A stretch of 64,000 nt of DNA from Azospirillum canadense (lineage in GTDB: Bacteria > Pseudomonadota > Alphaproteobacteria > Azospirillales > Azospirillaceae): the NCBI RefSeq assembly GCF_025961225.1, contig NZ_JAOQNG010000004.1:341001-405000 (forward strand), read 5' to 3'. Below, piece after piece: positions 59,147 through 64,000 of this stretch (position 1 is its first letter; every line of letters begins with the position of its first letter). The translations under genes and the position numbers were made by a program. Under the pieces are notes generated by a model. It was given only the letters and a program-made list of their open reading frames with translations. It made no database searches and was not told the origin of the DNA.

Positions 59147-59165
59147 TCGCGGCGAAGCTTTGGCG

Positions 59166-60389
59166 TCAGGCGGCCAGTTCGGGCTTGGCGGCGACGGTGG
59201 GGCGGAAGGCGCGGGCGTCGTACTGGTAGACCCAGTTGGCCTGGATGCCGGTGGCCTGCGGGTTGAACAGGCCGCGCACCCAGTACATGAAGTCGCGCTT
59301 GGCCTGGGCCAGCGGGGAGGGCAGGTGGTAGGTCCGGCCGCGCTCCCGCGCTTCCAACTGCACGCGGCTGGTGCGCGGCAGGCGCTCCGCCTCGTAGTCG
59401 CGGAGCGCCGAGGCGACGTCGCGGCCGTGCCCCTTCAGGGATTCGGCCAGAACGTAAGCGTCCTCGATCGCCATGGCGGCGCCCTGCGACAGGAAGGGCA
59501 GCATGGGGTGGGCGGCGTCGCCCATCAGGGTCACGCGGCCCTTGGACCAGGTCTGCATCGGGTCGCGGTCGAACAGGCCCCACTTGTAGACCTGATCCAC
59601 GCGGCTGAAGAGGGTTTCCACGTTTCGGTGCCAGCCGCGGAAGGCGTTCAGCATCTCCTCCTTGCTGCTGGGGGCGTTCCAGGACTCCTCCACCCACTCC
59701 TTCGTCTCGGCGACCGCGACGATGTTCACGGCCTTGCCGCCGTGCACGTAGTAGGTCACGACGTGGCTGTGCGGGCCGAACCAGAAGGAGCTGTCGGGGC
59801 TGACGAAGTCCACCACCCCGTCCACCGGCACCACGGCGCGGTAGCACATGTGGCCGGTGAAGCGCGGCGCCTCCTCCCCGAACAGGGCGGAGCGCACGAC
59901 GGAGCGCACGCCGTCGGCGCCGACGATCAGGTCGGCCTCGAACTCGCTGCCGTCGCTGAAGGTGGCGACGGCGGTGTCCTTCTCCTGCCGCACGCCGGTG
60001 CCGCTGACGCCGAAGGTCGCCACGCTGTCCGGGACCAGGGTCGCCAGGATGGCGTGCAGGTCGGCGCGGTGGATGTGGATGAAGGGCGCGTCGTACAGCA
60101 CCGGGCAGGTGTCGATCAGCGGCGTGCGGAAGCTCTCCCGCGCGGTCTTCCAGTTGCGGCCGACCAGCGCCTTGGGCAGGAAACCCGCCTTCAGCATCGG
60201 GTCGAGCAGGCCCAGCGACTTGATGACCTTCACGGCGTTGGGGGTCATCTGGATGCCGGCGCCGATCTCGCCGAAGCCGGGCGCGCGTTCGAACAGGCGC
60301 ACCTCGAAGCCGCGCTGGAGCAGGCTGCCCGCAAGCGCTACGCCGCCGATGCCGCCGCCGACGATGCCGATACGCAGTGTCTTTCGCAC
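59166..60389 (-). CDS. nicC: 6-hydroxynicotinate 3-monooxygenase-like FAD monooxygenase
   Basis: The 407-residue group A flavin monooxygenase has the GxGxxG (IGIVGGGIGGVALAGSLL), the DG motif (ADLIVGADGVRSVVR) and the GD motif (VTLMGDAAHPMLPFLSQGAAMAIED). Placed directly upstream of nicEDXF, it is the likely NicC, which hydroxylates and decarboxylates 6-hydroxynicotinate to 2,5-dihydroxypyridine. It differs from P. putida NicC in several stretches and also resembles salicylate hydroxylases. The start is GTG 60389 with AGGAGG five nt upstream. Confidence 0.85.
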   Translation of the reverse strand: MRKTLRIGIVGGGIGGVALAGSLLQRGFEVRLFERAPGFGEIGAGIQMTPNAVKVIKSLGLLDPMLKAGFLPKALVGRNWKTARESFRTPLIDTCPVLYDAPFIHIHRADLHAILATLVPDSVATFGVSGTGVRQEKDTAVATFSDGSEFEADLIVGADGVRSVVRSALFGEEAPRFTGHMCYRAVVPVDGVVDFVSPDSSFWFGPHSHVVTYYVHGGKAVNIVAVAETKEWVEESWNAPSSKEEMLNAFRGWHRNVETLFSRVDQVYKWGLFDRDPMQTWSKGRVTLMGDAAHPMLPFLSQGAAMAIEDAYVLAESLKGHGRDVASALRDYEAERLPRTSRVQLEARERGRTYHLPSPLAQAKRDFMYWVRGLFNPQATGIQANWVYQYDARAFRPTVAAKPELAA

Positions 60390-60412
60390 TCTTGCCTCCT
60401 GAACTCGGGCTG

Positions 60413-60435
60413 CGGCCGAATTTAATCGGCCGATT
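60413..60435. promoter_or_regulatory. Overlapping inverted repeats upstream of nicC
   Basis: CGGCCGA and TCGGCCG flank ATTTAA, and the overlapping AATCGGCCGATT is a perfect 12-bp palindrome. The site lies 24 to 46 bp before the nicC GTG and after the livF stop, a fitting place for an operator of the cluster. Confidence 0.5.
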
Positions 60436-60476
60436 GTTTAATTAATGGGGCGGGAAGGGGTGGGGCCGATGCCGGC

Positions 60477-61238
60477 TCAGCCGCCCAGATAGGCCCGCAG
60501 CAAGTCGGGGTCGTTGCGCAGCTCCGCCGCCGGGCGGCTGGCCGCGATGCGGCCGGTCTTCACCACATAGGCGCGGCTGGCCACGCTCAGCGCGTTGTGG
60601 ATGTTCTGCTCGACCAGCAGCACGGTGACGCCGTGGGCGTTGATGCTGCGGACCACGTCGAACACCTCGTCGGCCATCTTCGGGCTGAGGCCGAGGCTCG
60701 GCTCGTCCAGCATCAGCAGCCGCGGCTCCGACATCAGCGCGCGGGCGATGGCGAGCATCTGCTGCTCCCCGCCGCTCAGCGTGCCGGCCAGCTGCTTCGC
60801 GCGCTCCCGCAGGCGGGGAAAGCGGTGGAAGGCCATGCCGGCGCGGCGCTGCACCTCGCCGCGGGAGCGGCAGAGGTAGGCGCCCAGCATGATGTTCTCT
60901 TCGACCGTCATGTGCGGCCAAACGTGCCGCTCCTCCGGGCAATGCGCGATGCCGGCGGCGACGATGCGGTCCGGGGCCAAGTTCGCGATCGGCTTGCCGT
61001 CCCAGGTGATGCTGCCGGACCGCGCCTTCAGGATGCCGGATATGGCGCGCAGCGTGGTGCTCTTGCCCGCACCGTTGGCGCCGATCAGGGCGACCGTCTC
61101 GCCGGCCCGGACGTCGAGCGACACGCCGTGCAGCGCCGCCGTGCTTCCGTAGGAGACGTGCAGGCCGTCCACCGTCAGCACGGTGCGGGCCTCCGTCGCA
61201 TCCGCCGTGGCGGCGGGGGATTCGGACAGGAGCGTCAT
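60477..61238 (-). CDS. livF: Branched-chain-type ABC transporter ATPase, LivF
   Basis: The 253-residue ATPase has Walker A GANGAGKST near residue 53, LSGGEQQMLAIARAL and Walker B LLMLDEPSLGLSP, as in LivF. A normally GxPExR segment appears as CPEERHVWPHMT. It overlaps livG by four bases. Together with LivG, LivM, LivH and the binding protein cut at the edge, it forms a complete branched-chain-amino-acid-type importer directly upstream of nicC. Confidence 0.93.
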   Translation of the reverse strand: MTLLSESPAATADATEARTVLTVDGLHVSYGSTAALHGVSLDVRAGETVALIGANGAGKSTTLRAISGILKARSGSITWDGKPIANLAPDRIVAAGIAHCPEERHVWPHMTVEENIMLGAYLCRSRGEVQRRAGMAFHRFPRLRERAKQLAGTLSGGEQQMLAIARALMSEPRLLMLDEPSLGLSPKMADEVFDVVRSINAHGVTVLLVEQNIHNALSVASRAYVVKTGRIAASRPAAELRNDPDLLRAYLGG

Positions 61239-62023
61239 GCTGCCGCCTTTCCAAGATAGGCTTCCGCCACCTCCCGGTTCTCCAGGATCTCGCCGGGCTT
61301 GCCCTCGGCCAGCTTGCGGCCGAAGTTCAGGACGACGATGCGGTCGGACACGGACATGACCAGTTCCATGTTGTGCTCCACGATCAGCAGCGCGTCGATG
61401 CTGCGGCCGACCAGCGTCTTCAAAACCGCGCCGAAGGTCGTCGCCTCGTGGCTGTTCAGGCCGGCGGCCGGCTCGTCCAGCATCAGCAGGCTCGGCTTGG
61501 CGGCCAGCGCCACGGCGACCTCCAGCAGGCGCAGCTCGCCGCAGGACAGCAGGTTGGCCGGGGCGTTCATGCGGTGGGACAGGCCCATCGTCTCGACGAT
61601 CTCCGCCGCACTCTCCCGCGCCTCCCGCTCCGCGCGGCGGACCTTTTCGCCGGGGAAGAAGGTGGCCAGGAGCGACTGGCGGCCGGCCATGTAGTGGCCG
61701 GTCAGCACGTTCTCGAAGACCGTCAGCCGCTTCATGACGTTGGTCTTCTGAAAGCTGCGCACGAGGCCGAGCCGCGCGATGGCGTGCGGCTTGCGGTTGG
61801 TGATGTCCTGGCCCTTGAACAGGACGCGCCCGTTGCTGGGGGAATAGAAGCCCGTCAGCATGTTGAAGCAGGTGGTCTTGCCGGCGCCGTTGGGGCCGAT
61901 CAGGCCGACCGTCTCCCCGGCGTCGATGTGGAAGCTGAAGTCCTTCACCGCCATGATGCCGCCGAAGTTCATGCAGAGCGTGTCGGCGCGCAGCAGCGGG
62001 GAGGTTCCGGTGGGGGCGCTCAT
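61235..62023 (-). CDS. livG: Branched-chain-type ABC transporter ATPase, LivG
   Basis: The 262-residue ATPase has Walker A GPNGAGKTT near residue 46 and Walker B LLMLDEPAAGLN. The Q-loop region VRSFQKTNVMKRLTVFENVL is typical of LivG. The signature is changed to LLSCGELRLLEVA, where LSYGxQRxLE is common. The start overlaps the livM stop. It pairs with LivF as the motor of the transporter. Confidence 0.93.
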   Translation of the reverse strand: MSAPTGTSPLLRADTLCMNFGGIMAVKDFSFHIDAGETVGLIGPNGAGKTTCFNMLTGFYSPSNGRVLFKGQDITNRKPHAIARLGLVRSFQKTNVMKRLTVFENVLTGHYMAGRQSLLATFFPGEKVRRAEREARESAAEIVETMGLSHRMNAPANLLSCGELRLLEVAVALAAKPSLLMLDEPAAGLNSHEATTFGAVLKTLVGRSIDALLIVEHNMELVMSVSDRIVVLNFGRKLAEGKPGEILENREVAEAYLGKAAA

Positions 62024-62979
62024 ACGGTCCTCTCCTTCGTGGCGGCGCGGGGGGCGGGCTTGGTGCCCTGCTGTTCGCGGCGTTGCGCGATGAAGCCCAT
62101 CAGGCCGTTGGGCAGGAACAGGACGACCGCCATGACGATCAGCCCGAACAGGGTGAGGCGGAGTTCCTGCATCTCGCGCAGGTATTCCTCCAGCAGGGTC
62201 ACGATGACGGCGCCGGCGATGGGGCCGAGCAGCGTGCCCTTGCCGCCCAGCAGCACCATGATGATCATCGTCACCATGAAGGGGAACCGGAACACCTCCG
62301 GCCCGACGAAGGAGATGTAGTGGGCGTAGAAGCCGCCGGCCAAGCCGGCCAGGAAGGCACCCAGCACGAAGGCCTGCATGGCGGTGCCGAAGGGATCGAC
62401 CCCGATGGACTGCGCCACGTAGCGGTTCTCCCGCACCGCGACCGCCGCCCGGCCCGCGTTGGAATGGACGAAGCGGAAGGCGAGGTAGAGCGCCACTGCC
62501 GTCAGGCCCAGCACGATGTAGAAGAAGGTGCCCTTGTTGGTGATGCCGAACTGGTCGATGCCCGCCAAACCCATGGGGCCGTTGGTGACGGCGATCCAGT
62601 TGTTGGCAACGATGCGCAGCACCTCCGCAAAGGACAGCGTGACGATCACGAAGTAGGGGCCTTGGAGGCGCAGCGTGATCGCGCCGATGCCGAAGCCGAA
62701 GACCGCTGAGATCAGGCCGGCCAGCGGGATCGTCGCCCACATCGGCAGGCCAAGATGCGTGGACAGCAGCGCCGCCGTGTAGGCGCCGGCGCCCAGGAAA
62801 GCGGTGTGGCCCAGCGAGAACTCGCCGACATAGCCGACCACCAGGTTCAGGCTGGTCGCCAGGATGGCGTAGAACAGCGCCACCACGCCGAGATGCAGGA
62901 GGTACTGGTCCGTCACCAGCGCCGGCAGCAGGGCCGCCGCGGCCAGGAAGGCCAGAAGGACGTTGCGTTCCAGGGTCAT
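62020..62979 (-). CDS. livM: Branched-chain-type ABC transporter permease, LivM
   Basis: The 319-residue permease has about ten membrane helices and LivM motifs GYVGEFSLGHTAFLGAGAYTAA and AVRENRYVAQSIGVDPF. It works with LivH. Liv-type importers also carry aromatic acids and amides in many soil bacteria, so nicotinate or 6-hydroxynicotinate is a fair guess given the genes downstream. Confidence 0.93.
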   Translation of the reverse strand: MTLERNVLLAFLAAAALLPALVTDQYLLHLGVVALFYAILATSLNLVVGYVGEFSLGHTAFLGAGAYTAALLSTHLGLPMWATIPLAGLISAVFGFGIGAITLRLQGPYFVIVTLSFAEVLRIVANNWIAVTNGPMGLAGIDQFGITNKGTFFYIVLGLTAVALYLAFRFVHSNAGRAAVAVRENRYVAQSIGVDPFGTAMQAFVLGAFLAGLAGGFYAHYISFVGPEVFRFPFMVTMIIMVLLGGKGTLLGPIAGAVIVTLLEEYLREMQELRLTLFGLIVMAVVLFLPNGLMGFIAQRREQQGTKPAPRAATKERTV

Positions 62980-62980
62980 G

Positions 62981-63859
62981 TCACGCCCTCTCCGCGCGGA
63001 TCGAGAAGAGGCCCTGCGGCCGGAACAGAAGGATCAGGATGACCAGGACGAAGCCGACGACGTCCACCATGCCCGTGGCGACATAGCCGCCCCAGAAGGC
63101 CTCCGCCACGCCCAGCAGCAGGCCGCCCGCGATGGCGCCGGCGAAGCTGCCCATGCCGCCGAGGATCACCACGACGAAGCTCTTCAGGCTGATCAGCCCG
63201 CCGACCGACGCCTGGGCGGAGTAGATGGAGCCCAGCAGCATGCCGGACAGCGCGGCCAGCGTGCAGCCGAGCGCGAAGGTCGCGGCGTAGACGTTGCCCG
63301 TGCGGATGCCGGCAAGGCTGGCCGCCATCGGGTCCTGGAAGGTGGCGCGCATGGCCGCCCCCAGCCGCGTCCTGCGGATGATCAGGTGGGCGCCGGCGAT
63401 CAGCGCGATGCCCACACCCACGGCGACCAGCCGCAGCTTGGTGACGGCGATCGGGCCGAAGAACAGCGGCCCTTCGGAGACGGCGCCGGCCACCTTCATG
63501 GGGGCGGGGCCGACCACCAGCAGGGTGGCGTTGACCAGGAAGATCGACAGCCCGATGGTCAGCAGGATGCCCGGCTCCTCGCCCTGGCCGCGCACGCGTT
63601 CGATCAGGAAGCGGTCCACGAGCCAGCCGAACGCCGCCATCGCCACCGCGACCAGCGCGAGGCCGGAGAAGAAATCAAGCCCGAGGTAGGAGGTGACGAA
63701 CCAGCCCGTCACCCCGCCCAGCATGTAGAACTCGCCATGGGCGAAGTTGACCACGCGCATCAGGCCGAAGATCAGCGTCAGACCCAGGGCGGACAGGGCG
63801 TAGAACACGCCCATGACCACTCCGTTGGTCAGAAACTGCAGAAAGAGATCCAGATCCAT
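62981..63859 (-). CDS. livH: Branched-chain-type ABC transporter permease, LivH
   Basis: The 292-residue permease has about eight membrane helices and LivH motifs LTLIFGLMRVVNFAHGEFYMLGG and GLISLKSFVVVILGGMGSF. The stop codon is next to the livM start. It would form the channel with LivM. An 80-bp gap separates it from the binding-protein gene at the right edge. Confidence 0.93.
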   Translation of the reverse strand: MDLDLFLQFLTNGVVMGVFYALSALGLTLIFGLMRVVNFAHGEFYMLGGVTGWFVTSYLGLDFFSGLALVAVAMAAFGWLVDRFLIERVRGQGEEPGILLTIGLSIFLVNATLLVVGPAPMKVAGAVSEGPLFFGPIAVTKLRLVAVGVGIALIAGAHLIIRRTRLGAAMRATFQDPMAASLAGIRTGNVYAATFALGCTLAALSGMLLGSIYSAQASVGGLISLKSFVVVILGGMGSFAGAIAGGLLLGVAEAFWGGYVATGMVDVVGFVLVILILLFRPQGLFSIRAERA

Positions 63860-63939
63860 GGCGGTCTCGCGAATGCTTGGCGTGGATCGTCAGGTGTGCG
63901 GGTGGGGGAGGCTCCGCTGCGGAGACCTCCCGCGGCCGG

Positions 63940-64000
63940 TCAGTGCGGCGCGTCCACGGGGGTGGAGGCGATGACCTTCGGTTGCCCGCCTTCGATCCGC
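63940..64000 (-). CDS. C-terminus of an ABC transporter binding protein, cut by the window edge
   Basis: The last 19 codons (RIEGGQPKVIASTPVDAPH) end at 63940. The position upstream of livH-livM-livG-livF on the same strand, and the sequence style, point to the family 1 substrate-binding protein of that transporter. The rest of the gene lies outside the window. Confidence 0.6.
   Translation of the reverse strand, partial: RIEGGQPKVIASTPVDAPH

Overview
The window is GC-rich, densely packed bacterial DNA with strong G/C third-position bias, many overlapping starts and stops (ATGA, GTGA) and several GTG or TTG starts with clear Shine-Dalgarno sequences. The gene set points to a free-living or plant-associated alphaproteobacterium. 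It includes FixL/FixJ/FixK-type oxygen control, tripartite tricarboxylate transporters, many ABC systems for amines, peptides and acids, and a nicotinate pathway. An Azospirillum-like organism is my best guess, but it is an inference from gene content and not proven here. I saw no rRNA, tRNA, CRISPR array, insertion sequence or prophage.

Layout. 1-9 kb: a probable four-carbon sugar-acid catabolic locus, with an edge-cut SAF-type dehydrogenase, a GntR regulator, a PdxA2-like dehydrogenase, a TctCBA transporter, a class II aldolase, a LysR regulator and a 3-hydroxyisobutyrate-dehydrogenase-like enzyme. 9-15.4 kb: single genes, namely a CMD/AhpD-like protein, an aldo/keto reductase, a GNAT acetyltransferase, an M23 peptidase, a TauD-like dioxygenase and a D,D-carboxypeptidase. 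15.4-26 kb: a LysR gene divergent from a PotDABC-type transporter, then a three-subunit flavin/Fe-S dehydrogenase, a second DAO-family flavoprotein, two RidA proteins and an orphan amino-acid-type binding protein. Together these look like import and oxidation of an amine or opine, with RidA clearing imine intermediates.

26-29 kb: a ClC antiporter and small genes. 29-32.5 kb: an oxygen-sensing island of FixK-like, single-domain receiver, FixJ and FixL genes. This FixL keeps heme-ligand residues in both PAS domains, and the intergenic DNA carries FixJ-like and FNR/FixK-like boxes. 32.7-37.8 kb: the BtsS/BtsR pyruvate-sensing pair, a decayed SDR pseudogene and a CstA/BtsT-family transporter. 37.9-42.1 kb: a FecR protein with a CHASE2 adenylate cyclase, then an opposite-strand sigma factor-DUF5602-cupredoxin operon.

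42.3-52.3 kb: an aldehyde dehydrogenase, then a peptide-uptake operon flanked by two M20 peptidases and divergent from a HutC-type regulator. 52.5-64 kb: a BASS-family transporter followed by a long minus-strand run. In transcription order that run is the end of a binding protein, LivH-LivM-LivG-LivF, NicC, NicE, NicD, NicX, NicF, a TetR regulator and a creatinase-like M24 protein. It encodes a lower nicotinate pathway from 6-hydroxynicotinate to fumarate, probably with its own importer.

Two families of intergenic palindromes are scattered through the window. One has arms built from an 8-nt unit (CACNNAGN); the other is CCCTCTCCCC/GGGGAGAGGG-based. One copy of the first family has supplied the last codons and stop of a coding gene.
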